From Didymodactylos carnosus (Eukaryota > Rotifera > Eurotatoria > Philodinida > Philodinidae), in contig CAJNOQ010002924.1 in the NCBI GenBank assembly GCA_905250885.1, forward strand, positions 1 to 22,123: 22,123 nucleotides of DNA, in the 5' to 3' direction. Below the pieces are notes generated by a model. That model saw only the letters and a program-made list of their open reading frames with translations, searched no databases and had not been told where the DNA came from. The translations under genes were made by a program, and so were the position numbers. Below are positions 1 to 9,460 of the stretch, piece by piece; position 1 is the stretch's first letter; each line of letters opens with the position of its first letter.

Positions 1-480
1 GCTTAGCTTTCTGCAAAAAATCGGTTTTTCACAAAATCCGGACTTTATTCTGCTATGGAATCGACCGGTTTATTACCGGTTGAACTGCGCATTAAACCGG
101 CCGGTCTGGTCCGGTTAGGAAAACTTCAAGCGGTTCCAACTCTGATTCACGCAACTTTGCTACAAATTTGATATTTTCTCCCTTAAGATAGACTATCCAA
201 AACACTTTTCTGAACTGGTGAATATCAAGGAGTACTACAGAGTTTTGTACTTTTATAGTTTATTGGACTTATTTGAATTTACATGGAATTAAAGGATTTG
301 TTAAAGTCTGATAAAATTCAAAACTTCAAGTCCATCTTTGCACTTTGAATAATACGGTGGTATTAGAAACACTTTTGTGTGAATTCGATCTCTTTGCAAC
401 TGCACTGTAAAAAATGATGACGATTAAATGCGAAAAAAAAGTAGAACAATGTGCAGTCTATAATATCCCGCATCGAAAGG
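1..480. other. Non-coding stretch, CCGG-rich start
   Basis: I see no gene here. The first ~120 bases hold a cluster of ACCGGT/CCGG words (near 62-115), including an inverted pair around 64-84 and a CCGGCCGG core near 97-104. That is unusual in this AT-rich window and looks like a degraded repeat. The remainder is AT-rich with no convincing open frame. Confidence 0.4.
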
Positions 481-662
481 CTTACTCTAGGTTATTCCGC
501 TACATTGTGAGCAAAATCTCAAATATATTTTCACAACGTCTCACTGTATTCCACAATCTCACAGAATATCTGACATTTTGGGATAATTTAGCATGATTGT
601 GAGATGGTGGAAATAATGTTGAGAGAGATTATCACAGTATAGCGGACTATTCCGGAGTAAAT
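481..662. mobile_element. Small near-palindromic MITE-like element
   Basis: The sequence at 482-522 (starting TTACTC) is imperfectly repeated in reverse complement at 618-660 (ending GAGTAA), and the similarity continues inward (ATTCCACAATCTCAC against its complement near 590-612). The whole ~180 bp can therefore fold into one long hairpin. This is the shape of a non-autonomous foldback or MITE element. I see no clear target-site duplication and no coding capacity. Short open frames crossing it are products of the palindrome. Confidence 0.55.
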
Positions 663-769
663 CTCTCGATGTTGGATATTGTAATTTATGCATTCCCAGA
701 CAGATAAAAGAACTCATTCGATAGATGCGATAAGTAATCGTAAGTTTTGGAATATTCCTTCCCGACAGA

Positions 770-990
770 GCGAAATTTTTTTCGAGGGGACCTGCTCCAT
801 CGATATTCCAATCCCTCGAAATGACTGGTCCATCGAAACTTAAATTTCTAACCCTCTACAATTTTTCGAGCCATCGAAACCGATCAGAATAGTCGACGGC
901 TCGAGGTCAGTCACTCGTCAACCGTTCGATTTCGAGGCTTCAACTACTATTTCGATCCCTCTAAATCCATCGATATTTCCCCATCGATAA
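770..990. repeat. Degenerate CATCGA/CCCTCGAAA repeat
   Basis: Words such as CCATCGA, CATCGATATT and CCCTCGAAA recur irregularly, for example near 799-809, 812-820, 831-838, 872-879 and 957-985. The pattern reads as an old, diverged short-period satellite rather than coding sequence. No regular period could be fixed by eye. Confidence 0.4.
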
Positions 991-1979
991 AGTACTGAAT
1001 AACGACGAAATTGTTCACATTTTAGAATAGCCGAATCTCACAGAAAGTAGTTGCTGTTTTATTAGGAGAATTACGAGAATATAAATTCCCATTATATCAT
1101 TCTGAAACTTAAACTATCAAAACACAAAATCAATCCTTGCACGAAGCTAGGATCGAACACACGAACTTGATCTTTGCAGACGAACTGCAAAAATCAACTT
1201 CGCTGTTCTTTCCTATATTCTGCACAATAATTGAAGTTGTGTAATGACTCGATGTTATCCTTCAATGTGTAATTTTGCTATAACTGTTTCGTTTAGATAT
1301 CCATTACGTTAGCTTCTGAGGGCTGAAAATAGTTTTGGAGTGCGGTACTATATAAGTCGCTTCGTTTTCTTTTTATTCAGAATAAAAGAAAACGCACAAT
1401 AAGCGTACGCACGATATAGATTAATCACGTTTTAATGGAGAAAAACACTTTTTTTTGGACTAATTTTTCACGAAGAAGGACATTTTTTTGGACGAATGTT
1501 TTTGAAATGTGAAAGAAAATAATGGAAGAAAATTTTAACCTGTGTTCATCTATATCCGAAATCCGTCAGTGATAGGACAAATGTAAAATGAATTAATAGA
1601 TCATTTTTGGATCCACTGCCTTTTTTCAACCTCCCTTGGGCAATTCCGCTTGACATCTCGAACTCTGGCGTGAATATAAATATATATATATTCAAGCAAC
1701 TAGCAAGAATGAGGTTGCAAATCACTGTATGTTTTCTTATCTATTAGCTACAAGCTGTTTCACGTACATGATATAAATCTATGCAGTCAGAAATGATTGA
1801 CTGCTGCTTGTTTTGTGTATAGAATAATATATATCGACTGTGAGATGCTAGGGCGCGACAGCTTTATTTATTTAAGTAAGAGAAAGCAGGCCTTGAGAAA
1901 AAATTTTCGAGATTACGTTCGACTTACTGAGGTAAATTGCAAAGAAAGTCATTTGTTTATTATAGAAACCTTCTCTTAC
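991..1979. other. No gene seen; region after the calpain exon 3 donor
   Basis: Apart from the TATA/palindrome patch I see nothing coding. I searched the minus strand by eye for the next calpain exon (a phase-1 acceptor followed by Phe-Leu-Ser-Ala and the later His and Asn motifs) and did not find it. If the calpain gene is intact, this is the start of an intron longer than 1.9 kb that runs off the window. Confidence 0.5.
1346..1415 (+). other. TATA-like box followed by a strong palindrome
   Basis: CTATATAAG at about 1348-1356 is followed within ~10 bases by an almost perfect palindrome (about 1363-1395) that contains AATAAA. A TATA box next to a hairpin with a polyadenylation-like word resembles the U3/R boundary of an LTR. 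I find no second copy in the window, so this could equally be a chance promoter-like patch. Confidence 0.25.
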
Positions 1980-3672
1980 CAGCAGTCACCTAGTTGTCCT
2001 TGTTCTATGTCTGCCGGATTTGGATCTTTCAACATAACTGACCAGTTAAATTTAGAATCATCATCTGACCTTGCAGCAATATCACGTATTCTTAACCATT
2101 GTGAACATTTGGCACCAAGCCGATCATCTCCAATTGACCGTGAGATAGGTGGAAATGAATCATCCACAAAATGAATGTTTGCCTACATCGGAACAAATAG
2201 ATGCGCATAAAGTCGAATTTAATACCAAATAACATGCTGGTTTTTATACTTACGCTTCGGCAATATCGAGTGATCGCTCTAGAGATTTTTTCTGCATCTG
2301 TTTCATCGTTTTTCTGACGTTCCACAACAAGAAGTGACATGTGTTTAGATGCTGTTGATAAACTTCGATTAAGAGTCATTGACGAATTAATTAAACCCCG
2401 AGGAGTTAAAGAATTAACTAAACCACCAGGAGTTCGTTCACATGTGGCACAAATCGATTTACCATTGGAAGTCTAATAAAAAAACAGCAATAAAGGGAAT
2501 GATTATAATCTTTGAGTAAGAATCTGGAAGAGTAAGACTTTTCTAACGTGAAAAGGCTCACTAAAATATATTTGTCACATTTTTTCATGACAAAACGCGT
2601 TTAACATCATTTTTTGCGAAGAATATTACATTGCGTTTTTAAATGCATTTATTGGTAATGCATTTTAAAATGGGTTTAGATACGATTTTACTCTAGAAAG
2701 AAATTTATCGTTAGAAAAGTCCAACGACTATCGGCTGATTTGATCCTCTTTGCTGACAGCTATACGCTGATTTGTCTCGTATTTGTTCCATCTTCCAGCC
2801 ACCTTGTTAATTTTAATCGCATCAATGACTAATGTTTACGTAACCTAATGTCATCCGATGTTGCCAAATGAATCTTTGTCTCCAATAATCCAGAAAAAGC
2901 TGATAATTATTAGTTTCTTTAAGTCAAGGAACGCTGATGAGTCGAGTTATACATCTAACCCTGTTAGATCTCAAATTTTTCCTCGCTTTCTATGAGATGT
3001 AAATATTTGTGATTCATTCTCTTTTACAAAATTTTAAAGCCCCCATCCTCCTTCTAGCCTAGACATCAGCAGGCATCACTCAAATAGGCGATCTAATCAT
3101 AATACTCTTCAGTAAGCTCAAATCAAGGTCTATTATGTTCGAACGGAGACAGTCCTGAGCAGCTTTTTTAATAAGACTGCTCGTTAGTGGAGTACAACAC
3201 TACCTGAGACTGTAGCGATTTCTTCTGATATTAAAATCTTTAGGGACGTTTCTAGCAATATGTTTATTCTTATTTTAATTTAACAGTTTTGTTGAAAGTT
3301 TGAATGTAGGCATCTCTTGAATTAATGGCCCAAATAAGAAATAAACAAAACAACGAGCTGAACCTTCTAGTAAGAGAAAATCTTGCTTTGAGATTTGTTT
3401 GCTTTCTTTATCGCTAATGTACTCACCGACTTCTGGCATTTCTGACATAATGATGATATTGTATGGTTCTGTAATGATTGTTCTTTTTGACTTTTATTCC
3501 TTAATCCTGAACACATTTCACATACATTTGTTTCTTGTATATTCAAAAATGTACAATAAAAACAGTTCCAGATTGTTGGATGTTCATTAGAATAATAACA
3601 AACTTCGCATGTTGACATTTCCATTGGATTTATCAACGAACACTTGGGACAAGACCAAGTTTTAACATCCAT
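1980..3672 (-). CDS. Calpain-15 / small optic lobes (SOL)-type protease, 5' part, three exons
   Basis: Exons read on the minus strand as 3672-3427, 2472-2254 and 2182-1980, giving 222 codons plus two bases. The start ATG lies just before the first zinc finger. Three RanBP2-type fingers (C-x2-C-x10-C-x2-C) sit at residues 8-25, 37-54 and 76-93; the third is completed only by splicing exon 1 to exon 2 in phase 0. After a linker, FVDDSFPP (160-167) and QGQLGDC (216-222) mark the start of the calpain CysPc domain, with the catalytic Cys at 222. Donors GTGAGT, GTAAGT and GTAAGA and acceptors TTATTAG and GATGTAG support the joins; introns are 954 and 71 nt. Zinc fingers ahead of CysPc define the calpain-15/SOL family, atypical intracellular cysteine proteases. 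The last exon ends inside the GDCW motif (W codon TG|G). The catalytic His, Asn and C-terminal domain are not in the window, so the gene continues past position 1 or is truncated. Confidence 0.85.
2473..3426 (-). other. 954-nt intron of the calpain gene
   Basis: The intron is bounded by GTGAGT (from 3426) and a pyrimidine-rich TTATTAG acceptor (ending 2473), and is phase 0. It is over ten times longer than the next intron of the same gene. Its part near 2570-2700 holds AAATGCATTT-type words resembling the repeat cluster at 10860-11200, so a repeat insertion may have enlarged it. I see no extra exon in it. Confidence 0.6.
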
Positions 3673-4480
3673 TGTACAAAGGTATTGTTTTTTAAGCTAA
3701 TAAGTATCCACCGCTCTCCTCTTTCTAGATTACTACACAATCACACAAAAGAACGAATAAAAATAAAAGTGCAACGATAACAAAGCAAACATCATTCTTC
3801 GTTTTTACTAAAATGTAAAATGATTCAAGTACTTTTTGTTATTACACATTGCGAATCCTTCGACAACTGTGGTAGACCAGCACGAAAAAAATGTGCTTTA
3901 GAATCGATTGTGTCAATACTTTTCTTTCTGTAGATAAAAAAATGTAAATCAACTAAGATAAGTAAATGCAACTAACTTACTGGCCACTCCAGAATGGAAG
4001 TGACTATGTTTTGAATAACTCGGGAAAATGAAAAGAGCTAGAGATCTGTAGTTTTTTGGCATTTTAAAGTTAAAACCAGGAGCAACATACCTATGAAAAA
4101 ACAGGTCCGAACATTAAATCCAAATAGTATATCTTCTCAGACTGTTTTTAACTTTTTCCTGTTCAAAAAACTTCTATGCAAACTCGAACTCGCTAGCTGA
4201 CATAATTTCAGAGATACAACCTACATATTGGCCCTCCTTCTCATTAACACATTTTAGACATATGCAATCGCACACGTTAAATATCGAGGTAACATTTGTT
4301 TTTTCATGGGACTCAAAGGAAAGACAGTAGAGAAATATTCCTTGAACGTACGTTTTATATCAAATATATACATTAATAAAAATTCTATAAATCCTTCAAA
4401 ACACGTTCAAAATAGCTCAAACTTTTAAGGTACAATTTTTTTTTATAAAAATTTGAAATATAGTTTATTTCCTTCATCAT
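3673..4480. other. Non-coding region upstream of the calpain start
   Basis: This region must hold the promoter and 5' UTR of the minus-strand calpain gene. I see no clear TATA box or initiator, and no upstream exon with a good splice site. The rest is AT-rich and featureless to the eye. Confidence 0.35.
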
Positions 4481-4693
4481 AGGGAAGCCGTCAAAATTCG
4501 CATCGGTGAATTTATTCACCGGTAACTGGATTGGAAAAAAAATTGAGTACAGTGTCGTTTAATCTGTCTGAAAAGAATATAGAAAAAGTGATATTAAATA
4601 TAAATATTTTATTTATGACAAAAGAGAAACTCCATCGTGCGCATCGGTGAATTTATTTACCGGACGACTTTTTTTTTTTTTGACGGCTTCCCT
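4481..4693. mobile_element. 213-bp MITE with AGGGAAGCCGTCA inverted ends
   Basis: AGGGAAGCCGTCA at 4481-4493 is matched exactly in reverse complement at 4681-4693. Inside, two copies of a hairpin stand near the two ends: CGGTGAA-TTTA-TTCACCG at 4504-4521, a perfect palindrome, and a one-base variant at 4645-4662. A run of 12 T lies just inside the right end. The element has no coding capacity, which fits a non-autonomous DNA transposon. No convincing target-site duplication is visible. Confidence 0.75.
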
Positions 4694-5819
4694 TCCATTC
4701 GAACTAGTTTTTTTATATGCGCAATATAAAACAAAAAAAGATTATGATGTTATTTTGAATGGTGTTTTTTTATTCCTGTGATATTGCACACGAGTAATAG
4801 CAGTTGATGTGTATTTTTCTTCTCGCTCTTACTCAGTTATTATTGAAAATGATTGTACAAAAATGTCGAAATATCCAAATAAAATTATGTTAAAACTAAA
4901 AAGCGTTAGTTACTACACGTTTAACTAAATTAGCAGTGAAAATACAATAACAATCCCTTTTCACAGCATCCAGAACGATTTTTTTTTCGAAAATGAAGTG
5001 AATTTGTCGCATCTTATTACATTGTCGGACCCAGAATGGCATTTTTATGACTTTCTAAAGTGGTCGAGGGTCTCGATCGGGGTTACTACGTACTGCGGTC
5101 AATCTCAGCATTGAAAAATCGTCAAAGCAATTTCAATCGGAAGTTAGACGGTAATGCTAAATATAGCAAATTTCGTTGTTAATATAGTGTGTTAGGTCGG
5201 ACATAAGGTTGAAAAATACAACGTGATGATCTGGTAAGATGACGAGGATGTTTTTTTTGACCATAATTCAAATATAAAACTTCGACAGAAAGAGATCATA
5301 AATGAAAAGGTGCATTTCTTGATCGAATAATAAAGAAAATTTTTCTACATCATAATCCGATTTAGAACACTTTTCATATTGAAAAACTAAATTTTAAGAA
5401 TGATTTACATCTTGATTTCTGAACTAAAATTGGATAAATTTAAAATATATTTCAGTTTTTCCAAATAGCAAGCCTCAGTAAGGTGATAATTTTTTAAAAA
5501 TATGGAGATTAAAGAAACTGAACAAACGTAGGACTTTGCCAAAGCTTGAATATCGGAGTATTGTGGTTTTCTAAGAGATTTTCGAAAAATCTGTCAAAAA
5601 GCTTTTAGTTCTGCATGGTTTTCGACTATTAGAATAACTTCTTAGCTTGAAATTGCTCTCATGAGAGAACCTTTCCAGATGTCCAATCGCTTTCTCTTTG
5701 AAACATACACGATTGTGAGTAATCTTTGGGGTAATTCTTTCGGTACTGTCCCACACTTTACATGAAGGTCTGCCGCAAAAATCGAGACACATCTCATTGG
5801 AAAGAACACTTAATTCTAA
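4694..5819. other. No gene seen
   Basis: The stretch is AT-rich. Open frames at 5571-5834 (minus) and 5820-6047 (plus) meet here, but neither shows a recognisable motif in this part. The text around 5040-5160 and 5560-5820 has a more even base composition and looks like decayed transposon sequence rather than an active gene. Confidence 0.35.
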
Positions 5820-6320
5820 GTGAGAACGTGTCACGTAAAAAATTTTAAAACATCGGCATGGGATTTCGTGGGCAAGCCATTTGGGGATTTTATAGATTTC
5901 AAGACGCAGTTCATACCTAATTATCTTAAAAATGACAAAGCGACAAACCTGAACGCTTTAGGGTATAGACTAGAGCCAACAAGAAAAAAAGTGGCTCATT
6001 TAAAAACATTTCAAATGCTTCATTTCTATACTTGTTCAAGGTGGTAGTTCAAGGTTTTAGATTATAAGGTTGTACTTTTCCTGCTTTTTGTTGACAAATC
6101 ATTATTCACGCTAATGATTAAATACGCTTGGTTCTCCAGTGGCTTAATACGTGAAGATCCTTCTCCATTTGTCAGCGTTAATCAAATTCGCTTTGCAAGT
6201 TCAGAAACTCATATACAGCGTGAAGAAAAAGACTGCGATGGCTCTGTTTTTATAACTTGTGCTCGATGTTCGAAGAAATTGTGTTTTCAACACTTTTTTA
6301 CCAGTTATAATTTCCATTAA
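5820..6320 (+). pseudogene. Broken ORF ending in a Cys/His zinc-binding motif, transposon-like
   Basis: One reading frame runs from 5820 to 6320 with a single in-frame TAG at 6045-6047. Its last part, from an ATG at 6114, ends in a Cys/His cluster: C-x2-C-x4-C-x2-H, then a final His before the stop (FITCARCSKKLCFQHFF). Similar short C..C....C..H motifs occur at the C-terminal ends of some DNA-transposon proteins, piggyBac-like ones among them; that link rests on motif shape only. No catalytic Asp triad is visible. The internal stop and lack of splice sites around it suggest a dead remnant. I am fairly sure of the Cys/His motif and unsure of the family. Confidence 0.35.
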
Positions 6321-6770
6321 AAACACATCAAATATTTTTACGAATCATGGCTCTGTGAAACTGCTTTATTGCCACTTTTATCACAAATTGCTAATAACAT
6401 GTGTGAAAAAACAGAACAGAAAGAAAAACAGCAGATTTTCTTTTATAAATTGTGTATGAATATTAGCAGTTTTTCCCTTTTTTCTCAAGTTTCAGACGCA
6501 GAAGACTCACTCAGAATCTCGCTTAGAACCGTGAAAAATTGTTTTCTGTAGGTTTGACGACGTGCTCTTTCATTTGGACAGGTCAAGGAAATTTTTTAGT
6601 GAAAATGGTTTTTCGATTGAAAAACCAAGATCTTTTTAAAAACGGGTCTTTAAATCGAAAACGGGCAAAAACCATTGTGATATTCGGAATCAGCACGTTC
6701 GATTACCTATTTTCAACTGAGTTTAAGCTCAAAAGCGAGGAGGCAGTTGGTGGCCGTCCCTCGTAAGTAA

Positions 6771-6926
6771 ACATTTTGCTATTTTTATACAAATTTGAAA
6801 TCAATCGATACTTGTAAATGTACTGGTGATTGCAACACAAATCGGTGCCAGTGTAACAAAAAGAACCGTAAATGCTGTACAGAATGTCACAGTGGTAAAG
6901 ATTCAAAATGTAAAACTGTGAGGTGA
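6771..6926 (+). pseudogene. CXC (tesmin/TSO1-like) cysteine-rich domain fragment
   Basis: An open frame follows a stop at 6768-6770 and ends with TGA at 6924-6926. From 6810 it encodes a domain with nine Cys: TCKCTGDCNTNRCQC, then CC-x2-CH and a final C six residues later. The order C-x-C-x3-C-x4-C-x-C-x6-C-x3-C-x7-C follows the CXC/CRC domain pattern, known for Zn-dependent DNA binding in tesmin/TSO1/LIN-54; related CXC modules also end many transposon-derived integrase proteins of invertebrates. The frame is only 51 codons with no Met. A GTAAGT donor lies upstream at 6763-6768, but no AG acceptor precedes the domain. I read it as the C-terminal remnant of a mobile-element protein. Confidence 0.5.
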
Positions 6927-8976
6927 CTGTTCCTCTAGCGTTTTACTTCTATTGTTAGTTACTATTGTTTGTCTCTGTGTAAAGTTTTGTTTCTTTACTA
7001 TTAACCTTGATCTCGTTGATTAAAAATAGGCTATACTTCGTGCCAGTCAATTTTATATTTCTACATTTCAATCTGAACTAGTTCAATTCGGTTACGAATG
7101 AAAGTCTGTCACGGTCAATATTCTGCTCGTTTTAACTGATCTTAGCGCTTAAAACCAAGACTAAAGACATATCTGGAAGCCCAAACATTGGCAAACATTA
7201 ATCTGTAAAGTATATCAAACGACAGTACCTTATTTCACTGAAAAGTTCGAAGTTCAAAGAGAACCCAAAAAAACTTTTAATTTTTTGAAATTTGGCCACG
7301 GCCTTCATTTTTGCTGTAACTGCTGATCTATTGTACCGATCAAACTCACACTTTCCAAATTTGAAGAACGTGTTCTTATATTCATTTGATAAAAATTTCA
7401 TCGTAATCCCTTACATGGTTTCAAAGATACAAAACAAAGAAGTCGAAAAAGTGAAATTCCGTCACGCTTGCCGAGCAACATCATAAAGTACACGCTTGAT
7501 CCCAAGAAACTCAACCGGTGGAATTTCTTTAGTCAAGAAAATCAAGCACATGTGGCAAAAGGATTGCGTATTGCATTACCAAGAAATGTCCACAAGTTGT
7601 GACTTTCTTCGATAGAATAGCGAAGATAGTTATACGCTTGAGAAAAAAATTTTACTATGGTTATTTTTCTTTAAACCATTAAGAACCGTAGCAAAGATAC
7701 GAGAAACGGCGAGAACCGCACTCAGAAATACAGGAAACGGCGAGAATCGCACAGTGGACATTTAGGCGGCATTCTGGTCAAAAACCGCAGGTTCGAATTT
7801 TTATATTTTGAATGATGACATACATACTATAAATAATGCCCTATTTAACGGTGAAAAGTTTTTGGCTCTAGCTTCTTCCAAAGTTGAGAAAATTAAATTA
7901 CAAAATTATCAGTAGAATTAGTATGCTGACGCGTAAAATTGCATTTTCTCCGTCAAATTATAAGTTTTTTTCAAAACAATGACATATATAGAATCGCCAA
8001 TCGTCTGTTGGGCTATCTAGCCGTAAGAAAATTTTCGTCGGACAAAGTTAAATTTCGGGGAACGCGCGAAGATCCTTCCACGGAACTCATCTAAAAAAAA
8101 GACGTCCTCATAAAAATGCAATCGCTAAACTCCGCTGAGCAGCTATTGATATGAAAAATAGCTCAAAATGTTCGTCGCAACCTCCTCTACATATATTGAT
8201 CTCACAAAGTCTCTCAACTCTAGTGGTGTTGAATTACAGGCTTTCCAAAAACCTTGGGGATTTTCGAGTATTTCGCAATTTTCTTCCTCAAAAAAGCACT
8301 TTTTCTTGAAGGTCATATTCGGAATCAGCGTGAAAAACTGCATCGAATGGTGTATAACTCATCTAGTTTCGGTCGCTCGATTTTGAATTCTAGAAATTTC
8401 TTGGTTTTTGAGATTGGAAGATCATGAAAAACCTATAAAAAAATGGTTCATGAAATTTTAGTTCACTCATAAAGCTAAAGTCCGCCTGCTCTAGGAAAAA
8501 ATGCCCACTGTGAATCTGGCGGTTCACGATTTTTTATACGAGCTTGGTAAAGATTCTCACTCTCACTTTCAGTTTCATTAAAAATTTCTAACATTTCAAG
8601 AGCCCATCTGTAGAGAGAGAAAGGAAAATCCTATATAAATAAATATTCTCGTATGTTCCTTTCTTGCAAATAATACTTTTTTATGTTGAAGACACTGTAC
8701 AATTATACCTCACATGAGCGATTTAGATTGAAAAAAATTTTGTTGAGAAATGGACTGAAGCTGAGGATAGACCATTTGCTGGGCGAACTAACTGATTCAT
8801 ACTGCACATCGAATATGCCATCTACAATGAATGAACATGTTTATATCAATACTTTTGCACTATATTCTGATACAAATTACTTAAAAACATTTATTCATAG
8901 AACTAATAGAACAAGGAATCAAAGCACCCGCTTTCCCAAATAATTAAAGTCTCAATAATGCCCAATGAATCGTAAA
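6927..8976. other. No intact gene; decayed repeat DNA
   Basis: No splice-supported coding sequence was found. A short direct repeat built on GAAACGGCGAGAANCGCA occurs twice near 7704-7750. Sequence near 6680 and 8312 shares the words ATATTCGGAATCAGC, which suggests copies of one repeat. Open frames of 60-86 codons here (7198-7401, 8143-8386, 8683-8943) show no protein motif. Confidence 0.4.
7750..8512. mobile_element. Possible 763-bp TIR element with CACAGTGG ends
   Basis: CACAGTGGACATTT at 7750-7763 and the reverse complement of 8499-8512 (CACAGTGGGCATTT) match at 13 of 14 bases, and both are followed inward by a GGCGG word. This looks like a pair of terminal inverted repeats. The flanking 8 bases (7742-7749 and 8513-8520) are not identical, so no target-site duplication supports it. 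Confidence 0.3.
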
Positions 8977-9429
8977 TTAGAGCGGCAGCGTGATAATATG
9001 TTTTACTAGATTAAGGTGTAGTTGTTGTACAACTGTTTCTGTAGCGTTAAACAACTTATTCACTTGATCTGTTGATGCACAGGATATATCGCCTGTTGCT
9101 TTCCCCTTATGTTTAACCACTGTCGTTGTACCAAATGATGCTGATTTTGGACACGGTCTTGTAGGAAGTTTGTCTAGAGGCTCAGCAGCTTTGACAGCTT
9201 GCGCAATCTGATTTTTAACACTATCTGATAGCTTTGCAGTACCAGTTCTGTTACCACATACAACATAGTGCGCATTGTGACCTTTAATGGTAATTGTGTA
9301 ATCACAGGCGTTTGTTGAACCACTATTCACTATTTCGGTCGGATGCGATGGCCGGAACCAATCCCAAAAGAAACCTGTTGCATGTGGTGTCAATGCAAGG
9401 AGAGCAATAAAAATGAACAAACGTGCCAT
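8977..9429 (-). CDS. Small secreted protein with four cysteines, family unknown
   Basis: The ATG at 9429 begins a 150-residue ORF ending in TAA at 8977. Residues 1-19 form a clean signal peptide (R3, hydrophobic core LFIFIALLAL, small residues before a cut near Gly19). I chose this ATG over an in-frame Met 15 codons upstream because a splice acceptor lies between them and the signal peptide starts here. The mature part has Cys at 42, 58, 93 and 117, enough for two disulfides, two N-glycosylation sequons (N60, N128) and an alternating strand/helix look. No transmembrane segment follows. I do not recognise the family; it could be an inhibitor, adhesive or immune-type secreted factor, but nothing visible decides that. 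Its 5' end lies 32 bp from a divergent coding relic. Confidence 0.75.
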   Translation of the reverse strand: MARLFIFIALLALTPHATGFFWDWFRPSHPTEIVNSGSTNACDYTITIKGHNAHYVVCGNRTGTAKLSDSVKNQIAQAVKAAEPLDKLPTRPCPKSASFGTTTVVKHKGKATGDISCASTDQVNKLFNATETVVQQLHLNLVKHIITLPL

Positions 9430-9435
9430 GATTGC

Positions 9436-9455
9436 GGGAATGTCTGAAAAATAAC
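9436..9455 (-). promoter_or_regulatory. Splice acceptor just ahead of the secreted-protein start
   Basis: On the minus strand TTATTTTTCAG ends at 9444, and the exon begins at 9443, 14 bases before the ATG at 9429. An acceptor this close to the start means either a 5'-UTR intron or a spliced-leader trans-splice site. The sequence cannot separate the two. Confidence 0.5.
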
Positions 9456-9460
9456 AATGA

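Noticed and set aside
1139..1200. tRNA-like text (GTGTTCGATCC in reverse) with a TGCAG...CTGCA hairpin
   Set aside because: The T-stem does not pair, the hairpin loop is 5 rather than 7 bases, and no acceptor stem is found.
1797..2174. 125-codon plus-strand open frame
   Set aside because: Most of it lies antisense to calpain exon 3, whose minus-strand product has family motifs and splice sites; it is a shadow.
2927..2980. CTGATGAGTC resembling a hammerhead ribozyme core
   Set aside because: No GAAA box with a pairing stem follows and no cleavage-site helix is seen.
6539..6766. Exon ending in GTAAGT joined to the CXC domain
   Set aside because: No AG dinucleotide lies between the donor and the start of the Cys-rich motif, and the frames differ.
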